Below are positions 38,736-50,300 of a stretch of 64,000 nt of DNA, piece after piece. Both the position numbers and the translations under genes were made by a program. Positions within the stretch are counted from its first letter, which is position 1, and each line of letters opens with the position of its first letter. Source of the stretch: Isochrysis galbana (taxonomy: Eukaryota; Haptophyta; Isochrysidales; Isochrysidaceae); contig CM030936.1 in assembly GCA_018136815.1 (NCBI GenBank), forward strand, positions 3,452,524 through 3,516,523, given 5' to 3'. Under the pieces are notes generated by a model. It searched no databases, was not told the DNA's origin, and saw only the letters and a list, made by a program, of their open reading frames with translations.

Positions 38736-40385
38736 ATGGAGCGCGCGCCGACCGCTCCCACCTCCCAGCCCCCCGCCGTCACGACGCCCCAACGGGGCCG
38801 CCCCAAACCGCCGGAGCCCAAGCGCCCACAGGCCGCCGCGCCGCCTGACAACGACGTCGACATGACGGCACCACCCTCGCCTCCCAAGCTGCCACAGAAC
38901 CAGGGAACAGGCAGAGTCCTGTTCCCTGGTGACAACCAGACCCAGGGCAATGCCCTGCCACCCAACCCCTCCGCTCCTCCACCAACTCAAGGACTCCCCA
39001 TGGGAGGTGGCAGCTCTGCTGCCACCCCCATGGCGGCCACTCCTACCATCAGTGCACCCCTCGGGGGCGGGCACTTAACACAACAATCCATTTTGGGGGC
39101 CTTTGCGCCCTCAAACCAACAACCAACTCAAGCAGCCAGGACATACGCGCAAGCTGCGCATGGACACAAAGGGAAGGATCCAGCCCAGCAAGCCCAGCAG
39201 CCACAAGCCCAACAACCACAGCAGCCGTCGCGCAAGCGGGCGGATCCTCAATCGGATCCAAAGCCGACTCTCCACAACTCCACCCCTTTTGCTTCTCCTC
39301 CACCTGATGAGGAAGAGGAGCCCGAAGACACGCCTTTTTTCATCCAGCTAGCTCAGCTAGCTGATGACAAAAAGGACATCAAGAGCGAGGATGTCGCCAC
39401 CTTCATGAAATTCCTCCTCTCTAGGCTGGAAGGCCTAGACGCAACTCCAGATGGCATGGACAAAGGCCGCAAAGGCCCTTGGATCTTCTACGTCGATGAA
39501 GACGCACATGATCAATTCAAGGCCGCATACGGAGACAAAGTTAACACAGCACTCTCGGGAGTCCCGCATGAATTTGGAATCACCTATGGCGCGTTAACCG
39601 ACTCGGCCCCTCGTAAGTCGAGCGCTATCCGGTCCTCCCTAAAAGAGGTGGCGACCTACATTGTTTTTCGCATCTTTGATCCGATCAAGGCTTTCAAGAC
39701 CAAGACTAGGCACTTGGCTAACTCGCTCGAGCGCGAGGGTTTCCACGTGCTAAGGGGCAACCAACAGCGGGCCAAAACCTCACTCGAAGGTATCACGAAA
39801 GTTGAGTCCGGCAAGCGTCCCATCTGGCACTTTTATGTCTACACGGACACGTCGGCCTTAGGGCACCGTTTCCCTCGCAACTTTCATGTGACTCTCGATG
39901 ACGGAGAAAATTTCAACTTGGACTATGCGGTCCGATCATCAGTGGAATGTGTGACTCCTGAAGGGGAATTAGCCATCCATGGAGCCCCCGGAGGCTGCAA
40001 AGGATACGACAAGCCGTGGGCTATCTCATTTCTCCGTAAAAACCAAGTTAGCTTTCGCCAATGCACGTGCGAACAAGATAAGGCGAAAGCAGAACAACGA
40101 AAGCGCCAAAGGGACGCAAGTAACGCCATGGATTACAGGGCCCTCATGGGCCTTGGAGCGGCGGCGCCATGCCGCCGATTCATGGCGGGCGAATGCAAAA
40201 ACAACCGCATGAAAGGACGTCAAATCGTCCAATGCTCCTCCAGTCACGACATCCCCGGATGTTGGGTAAAGGATCCCACCACGGGCAAACAAACTTGTAT
40301 GGTCAAATGCAATCTTAAACCTAATAAGGCTTATCCAGGGTACTGCGTGAACGGAGTTAGTTGCCTTTACCGTCATGGTGAATAG
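38736..40385 (+). CDS. LINE family A ORF1, CCCH zinc-finger protein
   Basis: 549 aa from the ATG following the 5' hairpin. Residues 1-210 are Pro/Gln/Ala-rich and disordered. Residues about 212-450 form a conserved region (TPFFIQLAQLADDKKDIKS, MDKGRKGPWIFYVDEDAHD, RKSSAIRSSLKEVATYIVFR, GHRFPRNFHVTLDDGENF), probably an RNA-binding or multimerising domain. Near the C-terminus are two Cys/His clusters, C-x7-C-x12-C-x3-H (CRRFMAGEC...CSSSH) and C-x10-C-x5-C-x3-H (CVNGVSCLYRH), consistent with CCCH zinc fingers that bind template RNA. The stop overlaps the ORF2 start by 11 nt. Family B has a homologous protein. The role as a Gag-like ORF1 is inferred from position. Confidence 0.85.
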   Translation: MERAPTAPTSQPPAVTTPQRGRPKPPEPKRPQAAAPPDNDVDMTAPPSPPKLPQNQGTGRVLFPGDNQTQGNALPPNPSAPPPTQGLPMGGGSSAATPMAATPTISAPLGGGHLTQQSILGAFAPSNQQPTQAARTYAQAAHGHKGKDPAQQAQQPQAQQPQQPSRKRADPQSDPKPTLHNSTPFASPPPDEEEEPEDTPFFIQLAQLADDKKDIKSEDVATFMKFLLSRLEGLDATPDGMDKGRKGPWIFYVDEDAHDQFKAAYGDKVNTALSGVPHEFGITYGALTDSAPRKSSAIRSSLKEVATYIVFRIFDPIKAFKTKTRHLANSLEREGFHVLRGNQQRAKTSLEGITKVESGKRPIWHFYVYTDTSALGHRFPRNFHVTLDDGENFNLDYAVRSSVECVTPEGELAIHGAPGGCKGYDKPWAISFLRKNQVSFRQCTCEQDKAKAEQRKRQRDASNAMDYRALMGLGAAAPCRRFMAGECKNNRMKGRQIVQCSSSHDIPGCWVKDPTTGKQTCMVKCNLKPNKAYPGYCVNGVSCLYRHGE

Positions 40386-41889
40386 TAGTGACTTAAAGAT
40401 TGCGACATACAATTTGAACGGAGCGAAACATAAATTAACGTCGACTCTAGCGCAAGCGAGACTAGGAGGGATCCATGTTCTGTACGCGCAAGAACTACAC
40501 CATTACAGCGATGGGTGGCACCTAAGGGTGCGAGGTTTGGCCGGGTCCCTTGGCTGGGACTGGTTTCAATCCCCCGCGTCTAGGGGCGACCCTGGGAGCG
40601 GAGTGGCGGTAGCCATTAGAAGAGACAGAAGCGACGTAGTAGTAGAATCTTGGTCGGTAGTTATCCCGGGAAGGCTGGTAGTAGTAAAGGCTAAGATCGG
40701 ACATGAAACAATATCTTTCGCCTCAGTGTATCTAAATGCTCGACCTAATAAGCGTAAAGAAGACATCAAAGTCCTTCATGAGACATCGGAAATACTTTCT
40801 CACACCATTATAGCGGGCGATTTCAATTGCGTGGAGAACATACATAGAGACACCCGGCCCATCGCGGGGGCGGCCCCTTATGCAAATACGGGGGGTAGAG
40901 CCCTCACGAGGGCGCTTGCCTCGCATGGGCTCACTGACGTCCAACTGCTGGTTAATCCGGGCTTAAAAGAACAATACACGAGGTGCGGGCACCAGACCCA
41001 CACGAGAATAGATCGAGTATACGCCGCAGAATACTACTCCACGTGGAGATGGCATAAGGCATACATAGATCTTAAACTTTTCACGGGCCTAGCGGCGTCG
41101 GACCACCACCCGGTGGTAGCGACTTTTGCTACCGCCCCCCCACGACGGGCAACGGAAATAGATGCCAAGATACCTTTGGAGGTATTAGATGACCCGGAGA
41201 CCCGGGAGATGATCAGCCTCCTCTGGAGGAGACTCTACCCGGCCCCTCCGGGAGAGGACGAAGGGGACAAGTTAACCACTTGGACGGAATCCAAAAGGAA
41301 GGTATCTTCGATACTACTCGCGAAGGCGGTTGAGCTTCGTAGACGACAGAGGTACGCGCAAGCGGAAATCGACGCGGTGGCGGATGCTAGAAAAGCCCAA
41401 ATGGGGGCGACCCCCGGGACGACCCGGTCGGACATCATAGCGGAACTAAACCGCAAAGTAGTCGACAAAAGACGTACCTTCTCACCCGCCCCGTCATTAG
41501 CGGAGAAAATCATAAGGGCGGAAGAGCTTGTTACAAAGCAATTTTTTAAGAGATTCACGCCTAGACACGCTAGCGGCGACATCCCGGCGATGTACGCTGG
41601 AGTGAGATGGGAAGACCCGCAACCGGCCCTAGATGAAGACAACGTAGCAACCGACGACACCGCGATTCTGGCCTCGTTACGGGGCTACTATGTATGGCTT
41701 TTCAGCGAAAAGATCTCTCAAGGCGCGGAGCCCCTCCTTCACGCGCTAAGGCAACGTCAGATACCGACGAGTCATAGGTCCTTCTTGGACAAGCCCATCG
41801 GATACTCGGAGATCATTAGGGCTATACGACAAATGGCGAAAGGCAAATCCACGGGACCAGATGGCATACCAATGGAGTTCTACCCCTAG
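40375..41889 (+). CDS. LINE family A ORF2, APE endonuclease, truncated before RT
   Basis: 504 aa, starting MVNSSDLKIATYNLNGAKHK inside the last codons of ORF1. The APE-type endonuclease motifs are all visible: YNLNG, YAQELHH (catalytic Glu), SVYLNARPN, IIAGDFNCVE, HTRIDRVYAAEYY and SDHHPVVATF. A linker follows, then the first reverse-transcriptase motif (MAKGKSTGPDGIPMEF), after which a TAG ends the frame at 41889. The palm motifs are absent. The endonuclease nicks target DNA in target-primed reverse transcription; without RT this copy cannot mobilise itself. Confidence 0.88.
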   Translation: MVNSSDLKIATYNLNGAKHKLTSTLAQARLGGIHVLYAQELHHYSDGWHLRVRGLAGSLGWDWFQSPASRGDPGSGVAVAIRRDRSDVVVESWSVVIPGRLVVVKAKIGHETISFASVYLNARPNKRKEDIKVLHETSEILSHTIIAGDFNCVENIHRDTRPIAGAAPYANTGGRALTRALASHGLTDVQLLVNPGLKEQYTRCGHQTHTRIDRVYAAEYYSTWRWHKAYIDLKLFTGLAASDHHPVVATFATAPPRRATEIDAKIPLEVLDDPETREMISLLWRRLYPAPPGEDEGDKLTTWTESKRKVSSILLAKAVELRRRQRYAQAEIDAVADARKAQMGATPGTTRSDIIAELNRKVVDKRRTFSPAPSLAEKIIRAEELVTKQFFKRFTPRHASGDIPAMYAGVRWEDPQPALDEDNVATDDTAILASLRGYYVWLFSEKISQGAEPLLHALRQRQIPTSHRSFLDKPIGYSEIIRAIRQMAKGKSTGPDGIPMEFYP

Positions 41890-42342
41890 TTGCTCCATCA
41901 GCCTAATATTAGGTCCTGATATCATGATATAAGGTCCACCACCCCTGATACCTGATATTAGGTCATCCATTTATAAGTATAACTTTCAAAGGAAAAAGAA
42001 TAGTTCGCACTATCCGGCTAGAGTCGGGAGATCGCCTAGTCACGACGACGACATCACATATACAGGCGGCGCCCAGGACAAGGAGAAGGAGGTAGGTAGG
42101 GTGACGAGGAAAGCTCCCGGGCCCCCCTTTCATATCACCACCCTAGAAAAACTAGCAGCCCAGACGCCCAGACACGCAGTGCAGGAAGGAGGTCTCTGCA
42201 CTAAAACTTAATAACACCATTAGCCATTAGATCTCATTACTATCATTACACTACCATATTATAACATTAGTAACCTGATATGAGGGCCTGATATTAGGTC
42301 CTGATATGAGGTGTAAGGTCGCCGAGACCTGACGACCATCAA
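41890..42342. other. Foreign segment replacing the RT core of LINE A
   Basis: AT-richer than the flanks. Both ends carry short palindromic motifs: CCTAATATTAGG and CTGATATCATGATAT at 41900-41925, CTGATATTAGGTC near 41952, and CTGATATGAGGGCCTGATAT at 42279-42300. This suggests a foldback-type insertion accompanied by deletion. No ORF and no clear target duplication. Confidence 0.55.
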
Positions 42343-42684
42343 GTGGACAGACCGCACCCCTCCTCGGGATACTTAGGCATCCTGGCGTGGAGGTACATCC
42401 TAACTGACTTTTATAACATCCAATATGGCAACGCGGACGGCAGGTCCGTTAGGTCGATCTTAAGAGCGATCCTTGCGAGATACCACCTATTAGTAACGGC
42501 GAAAGTCGGGTTCTTTCAGAGGCTGAAAAAACAACGAGAGAATATGGGGCTACACGCCCCGAGTAACAAACACATTAAGAAATTGATAAGTCCGCTCTAC
42601 ACGGTGGACAAGGAGTTCAACCTAGGAACATCGGAAGACCTCCTGCAGGCGGCGAGAGGTCTAGACATCCGTAACATCACCTAA
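42343..42684 (+). pseudogene. LINE family A ORF2, C-terminal remnant
   Basis: The frame reads LAWRYILTDFYNIQYGNADG, LARYHLLVTAKVGFFQRLKK, ENMGLHAPSNKHIKKLISPL and LLQAARGLDIRNIT, then TAA. The last part matches the copy at 17708-17935. It has no start of its own and is separated from the N-terminal ORF2 by the foreign segment. Confidence 0.8.
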
Positions 42685-43001
42685 GGCACTTAATACCGCG
42701 TCTTAGAAGAAACCGCGGAGGATATCAATGATGATCCCACGATATACAATAGAAGGCAACCCGAATTAACACTAGCATAAAGGACGAATCACAGTCTCCA
42801 GCCCCCTTCTCTCCAACTCCCGGCCGAAGCAGCGCGCGCGGCCTCCCCGGAACCAGCTTCTCCGATAAAGAGGGAACTGGGAAAGGGGGAGGGGGTTGTC
42901 AGGGGTTAAGGTTGGGTAGTAGGGAGGTACACTAGCACACTGCCTCACGCCGCACGCGTAGCGGGGAATTTTAAGAAGATTTTTTTTTCTTTGGTTTCGG
43001 G

Positions 43002-43340
43002 CGGGGTCGACCCATGTGCATGTGCGCTACTTTGGGTCTGGCGCTGGGGGAAGGGGTGGGGGCGGGCCTCTTGGCTTCTGGTTGATTGACGACGCACGAC
43101 GCGTTCTAGTGCGCCGTGTTGTGGTGTCGCATCCAGAGTATTTTATATACTCTAGGCGGATGCGGTGCTTCTATCACAATGTGTAGTGTGTGAAAAAAAT
43201 TGAGTGAGCAGTTTTGTTTTTGCCGATGAGTTGTCTCGAAGCTCCGCCGCATTGCACGCCGAATTTGTTCGTTTGTCCTTATTTGTTTCATTGATTTGTT
43301 TGTGCGATGTTGCGTCAGTTTTCGGAGTTTTCTTGTTGTT
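43002..43340. other. Spacer between LINE A and LINE B
   Basis: Contains a near-palindrome AGAGTATTTTATATACTCT at 43134-43152. The minus-strand frame is an extension of the family B ORF1 fragment but loses homology. No gene seen. Confidence 0.5.
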
Positions 43341-44990
43341 GAGTGAGTGATGTGGGCCTGTGCCAGCCCTTCCGCGTCGATCACGGGGTGGGCTGCCACA
43401 TCTTGGAGCGCCTCGTATAGAAAAAACTATTGTTATAGTTTTAGCGATGGAGCGCGCGCCGACCGCTCCCACCTCCCAGCTCCCCGCCGCCACGACGCCC
43501 CACCGGGGCCGCCCCAAGCCGCCGGAGCCGAAGCGCTCGCAGGCTGCCCCCCTCACAGACAGCGACGTCGACATGATCCTCCCGCCATCCCCTCCCCATC
43601 ACCCCCAGAAGCAGGGAACAGGCAGGGCCCTGTTCCCTGCAGAACAACAGAGCCAGTCTCTGGCCATGCCGCCTGTCTCTGCCGCCTCGCCGGAGCACGC
43701 TAAGGACGTTATAAGACACAAGAAAGACATCAGCTAGCCAAGCCCGAACGAAGGGAAAGACACAGTCTCCCGCCCCCTCCACTCCAATTCCTGGCCGAGG
43801 CAGTGCGCGCGGCCTCCCCGGAACCAGCTCTCCGCTATAGAGGGAACTGGGGAAGGGGGAGGGGGTTGTTAGGGGTAAAGGTGGGTAGAAGGGGGGTCCA
43901 CAAGCACACTGCCTCACCCCGCATGTGTAGCGGTGATTTTTAAGAAGATTTTTTTTTGGAGCGCCTCGTATAGCGCTTTGCGCGACGAGGAGCCCTTTTT
44001 GTTGAGCTTTTCCTCCATGGACTCGATCTTGACGTGTACTTTGACTTCGACTTGATGTACCTTAATCATGGTCTGCTCACCCCATAACGAGCTTGGAACC
44101 GTTGCAAGGTTGCATGTAGTTTGTCCTCATTGACTGCAATGTGCCAGGGGCCCGCCCTTAGAGGAGCGGGCGCAAAAGTCGGGCTCGGGGTCAACTCCCT
44201 CGAGCTCGAGAAGAAGCTCGACTATGGCGGCGTGCGGCGTAGACCGTCGTGTCGTGTGTCGTGCAGGGTGAAATCGCCCTCGTGGTTGGTGGAACGATAG
44301 GTCGTAAGTGGCATCAGAGTCCATCATGTTGTCTTCTTCTGCCGAGTCCGGCTCCTGTGAGGTAGGCGTCAGGCGTGGGCGGAATGATGGTTAGCGTGTT
44401 AGCGTCGCGGGGGCAGAGGGTTGGAGAGGAGAGTGCTGTGTGAACCTTGTGGTTGAAGTTTGCCTCTGCCTGCCTCTCGGTTGTCTTTTCCTCTCTTTGT
44501 CTTGCCAAGGCCAAGGGCAAGGGTGTGTGTGTGTTGCGTGTTGTCAAACTTGCTAGTTGTCAGTGGTTTGTGCCCATGAGGGCCACCCGGTCTCGGGTCG
44601 CGCTGCCGGGGCAGCGCGACCGTCGCCAGGGTGAGAGGGGCCTCCACCATAAGTAAGACATGCCGCATGCCCATGGAAGCTGCTGCAGTGCTGCAGTGAG
44701 TGCAGGCTTGGTGATGGTGTGCCGGAGTCTGCAGACTGCATCCCCCCATGGGGGGGGGCAGCATATCTATCTGCCTTGTTGGGTGTGGCCGAGGCCACGG
44801 GCCGCGGGGGGCGACCGCCGGAGTCGCACTCACCTGTTCGGCCTCCGGCGGCGGGCGCGGTCGCTTCGACTGCGACAGGTCCTTGGGGCTGGCGGGCCGC
44901 CCTCTGCCCTTGCCCTCTGCGGGGGGCCCGAAGGAGAGGAGAGACGCGCCGGCGCGCTCCATCGCGACCAACTATAAAGTTAGTTGTCGG
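43341..44990 (-). mobile_element. LINE family B ORF1 remnant, interrupted by a LINE A insertion
   Basis: On the minus strand: 5' hairpin CAACTA/TAGTTG at 44969-44986, ATG at 44962, a Pro/Ala-rich N-terminus (MERAGASLLSFGPPAEG, homologous to 61182), then DSDATYDLSFHQ (44320), AAIVELLLELEGVDPEPDF, HIAVNED, KLNKKGSSSRKALYEAL ending at 43974. After the 537-bp insertion it resumes with QDVAAHPVIDAEGLAQAH and fades by 43340. Several frame changes show that the copy is dead. The plus-strand family B copy at 61150 provides the alignment. Confidence 0.85.
43403..43973 (+). mobile_element. Internally deleted LINE A insertion with 16-18 bp target duplication
   Basis: The insertion (43421-43957) carries the family A 5' hairpin, the ATG at 43447 and about 80 codons of ORF1. 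It then jumps directly to the family A 3' UTR (from about 43735) and ends AAGAAGATTTTTTTTT. It is flanked by TTGGAGCGCCTCGTATAG at 43403-43420 and 43956-43973, a duplication of family B coding sequence. It is therefore a mobilised non-autonomous derivative, inserted after family B. Confidence 0.92.
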
Positions 44991-45746
44991 AGAAGGAAAA
45001 GGAAAAGAAGACGACGACGAAGAAGATGAAGACGTCATCGTAGCGCGTAGCGCGTAGCGCGTTCTAAAAGTTCTAAAAACAAAAACTAAAAAGTGCGCGT
45101 AGCGCGTAGCGTTCTGGTTCTGGAGGAGAGGAAGACGGGATGCTCATCCTGCACCGCGCCTTTCGCTCAGCGGCGCGCCTTAGAGGCCATGTGCCGGGGA
45201 AATCAATAACAATGTTTCTAATCACACATGACACATGATGTAAAAATAAAGCGTTCGCGTGGTCCTCTTTCTCTTTCCTCTTTCGACTGCGACTGAACGC
45301 CACCTAAGCCTAAGCGGCTCACCCCCAGCCCCAGCCCCCACGCCCCTCCTACCACCCCCTTTACTCTCCCCTCGCTCGCCCCTCCTCTCCCTCTCCCCTC
45401 GCCCCGCCGGCGCGAGCGTTCCGCCCCGTGGCCCCAAATTTCGCGTTGTCCCCTTGGCTTCCCGCCCAAAATTTCGGTCAAACTTTTTCCTTCGAGCTAA
45501 CCCATTTTTTTTAAAAAAAAAAAAGTCGCGAAGACCTGGCGGGGCCCAAGGAAGGAGGGGGGAGGGGGGGGGGGCACCAAGGAGGGGAAGGGATGGGGGA
45601 GGGAGGGGGAGAGGGGGGGAGGGGGGAGGGGGGGAATGCCGGGGGGGGGGGGGGGCCGCGGGGGGCGGGAGCTTCCGCGGGCTTCTCACCGCCCCCCGAT
45701 GCAGTCCCGCGGCGCACCTGGCGGGGGGAGCTCTCTCTCTTCTAAC
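44991..45746. other. GC-rich spacer
   Basis: Short repeats CGTAGCGCGTAGCGCGTAG (45041-45060 and 45097-45111), pyrimidine-rich sequence at 45300-45420, and extensive G runs at 45555-45660. Open frames are low complexity. No gene seen. Confidence 0.5.
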
Positions 45747-47337
<1,591 letters not shown>

Positions 47338-50300
47338 ATGGGCAGCCCCGAACAGCAGTACGAGGCCTTTGTGGCCTCCTCGGGCGGCACGCGAGTGATC
47401 CGATCGATTCTCGTCGCAAACAATGGCATGGCCGCCGCCAAGTTTTGCCTCTCCATCCGCAACTGGCTCTTCCAGCGCTTTGGGGACTCCTCACTCATCC
47501 GCATCGTCGCGATGGCGACGCCAGAGGATGTCAAGGCCAACGCAATGCACCTGCACCACGCAGACTCATTCGTCGAGGTGCCCGGCGGGCCCAATTTCAA
47601 CAATTACGCCAACGTCTCTGTCATCGTCCGCCTGGCAAGGGATAACAGGGTCGACGCGGTGTGGCCTGGGTGGGGGCACGCCTCGGAGAATCCGGCGCTC
47701 CCAAAGACGCTTGAGGAGAACGGCATCCTGTTCATCGGGCCGACCGACCGGGCGATGTTCCTGCTAGGGGACAAGATCGCCTCGACCATCATCGCCGAGT
47801 CGGCTGGTGTGCCTTGCGTCTCGTGGTCGGGCACCGGCGTTCGCGTGCAGCCCGACGCCGACGGGCGGGTTGAGGTGCCCGATGACAAGTTTGCCGAGGC
47901 ATGTGTCAACTCAGCAGAGGAGGCCGTGCACGTCGCGGAGCGTGTGGGCTACCCCATCATGATCAAGGCCTCCGAGGGCGGCGGCGGCAAGGGTGTTCGC
48001 ATGGCTACGCGTGCCGACCAGATCGCGCCCATGTACCAGGCTGTCGTCGACGAGGTTAAGGGCTCCCCCGTCTTCCTGATGCGTCTGTGTACGGTACCGC
48101 GCTGACCCCACGCGCCGCACGGCGCCGCGCACGCTCGGTCGCGCACCGAACCCCGCCCGACCGCCCCCCATCCATCCCCCTCCACACCCTACAGGGTGCG
48201 CGCCACATCGAGATCCAGCTGCTAGCCGACAAGCAGGGCAACGTGGCTGTCCTCTCGGGCCGCGACTGCTCAATGCAGCGCCGCTTTCAAAAGATCGTCG
48301 AGGAAGGCCCGCCGCGCGCGGTAGCGCCCGAGACGCTCGACAAGATGGAGCGCGCAGCCGCCGCACTGGCGCGCATGGTGGGCTACACCCACGCCGGTAC
48401 GGTTGAGTACCTCTTCCTTCAGGAGACACAGGAGTTCTTCTTCCTCGAGCTCAACCCGCGCCTACAGGTGGAGCACCCGGTCACCGAGGGTATCACGGGC
48501 TGCAATTTGCCGGCCCTTCAGCTAATTGTGGCGAGCGGCATCGACCTCACTCGGCTTCCCGATGAGGACTCCGTCGCGCGCTTCATATCCACGCCCGACA
48601 TGCCGTATCGCGACCCGTTCGAGAAGGTGTCGGGCCACGTCATCGCCACGCGGATCACCGCCGAGAACGCCTCGGATGGCTGGAAGCCCACAGTCGGCCG
48701 GATCGAGGAGCTATCGTTCCAGTCAATGCCCGACGTGTGGGGTTATTTCTCCGTGCGCACACCCGCCGAGGTGCACCAGTTCGCCGACTCGCAGTTCGGC
48801 CATATCTTCGCTCATGGCCGGACACGCCAAGCGGCGCAGCGCATGCTGACGCTTGCCGTCAACCGCATCCGATGTGTCGGTGAGATCCACTCCAACGTCA
48901 AGTACGTCTCCGAGCTCATCGGAACGGACGATTTCAAGCAAGGCCGCATCACCACCTCGTGGCTCGATGCCATTATCGCCGAGAATCGTGCGCTCGCGCC
49001 GCCACCACCGTCGAGCATTGCCATCTGCGGCGCGCTCCTCAAGGCGCACATCGCTATCGGCAAGGTGGAGGCTAAGATCAAGAAGGACTACCTGTGGCGC
49101 AACGCGTGCCCGCCCCCGGAGTTGCTAACCCAGCTGGTCGAGATGCGTGTCGACTTCATCGTCGGCTCGACCAAGTTTGAGTTCGAGGTGTTCCGTCACT
49201 CGCCCGAGATCTTCACCCTCTCGGCCTCCGGCTCGCTTGCCGCCGTCAAGCTGAAGGCCACGCCGGGCGGCAACATGGTCGCCACGCACGGCAGCCATAC
49301 CGACACCTTCCACTACGCCGAGGAACCGGGTGACCGGCTGCGCATGGTGCTGAACGGCGCCACAGTCATGATCGAAAAAGAGAAGGACCCGTCGGTTCTC
49401 GTCGCGCCCTACGGCGGCAAGCTGACGCGTTTCTTCGTCGAAGACGGCGCTCATCTCAAGAAGGGGGACGCCTTCGCCGAGATGGAGGTCATGAAGATGC
49501 TCTTTGCGCTGCCCACCGCCGAGGCAGGCATCGTCTCGCTGCTGAAGCCGCCTAACGTCTTTGTTGAGGCGGGCGAACAGATTGCACGCCTCAAGCTCGA
49601 CGACCCCTCGCTCGTCGCCAAGGCGGTGCCCTTCACCGAGCCGGTCGGCGACTTCGAGCCCCCGCCCGAAATGCGCGAGAACAACATCGCACTGCATCAG
49701 CAGATGGCGTACCTCGTTGCACGGACGCACCACATGCTCGACGGCTTTGTCGACAACGAGGACGATGTGCTGCACAAGCTCTCCGAGCTGCTGCTCGAGC
49801 CAGATGTCATGTGGTCCGAGTATGACGAGCTGATGGCTGGCCCCGGCTCCAAGCTGCCCGAGAAGCCAAGGCTGGCTCTCGCCGCGCTGCTCACACCCGA
49901 GCGCCGCCGGTCGGCGCACGGCTCGGAGGGCTTCGGTGAGCTCGTCGCGTCCACCCTCAACGCCTTCATGGCCGAGCTCGACGAGGGCGCACGGACGGCC
50001 TTCAAGGCGGCGTCCGAACCTGTGCAAATGTTCGCAGACAAATACAAGACGGGCATGCTTGACATGTCGACCCTCGTCACCTCCACATTCATCGAGCACT
50101 TCCTCGAGGTCGAGTCGGTCTACCCTGACGACCGCTCCGAGATTGTCGGAGTGCTCCATCTCAATGAGACGCTCAAGGACCCAGCCAAGGTGCTGCAGGC
50201 CGTGCTCTCACACCAGCAGCTCGAGCGTAAAGTCTCGCTCATCCTCAATGTACTCGACTTCCTCGGCAATTTCACGCACATGAACTCGAACGTCTTCGAG

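Larger units (their letters stand above)
38693..43001 (+). mobile_element. LINE family A, copy with both ends and target duplication
   Basis: The element spans 38709 to about 42988. It is flanked by TTTCTTTGGTTTCGGG at 38693-38708 and 42986-43001; the first three T could belong to the tail, leaving 13-16 bp. Order: 5' hairpin AACTATTGTTATAGTT (38714-38729), ORF1 (38736-40385), ORF2 (from 40375), 3' UTR with a GGAACTGGGAAAGGGGGAGG block, and the end AAGAAGATTTTTTTT. ORF2 keeps the endonuclease, but the reverse-transcriptase core is missing; 41890-42330 is unrelated AT-richer sequence with CTGATATTAGGTC repeats. The ORF2 C-terminus resumes at about 42343. The copy is defective but complete at both ends. 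Confidence 0.9.
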
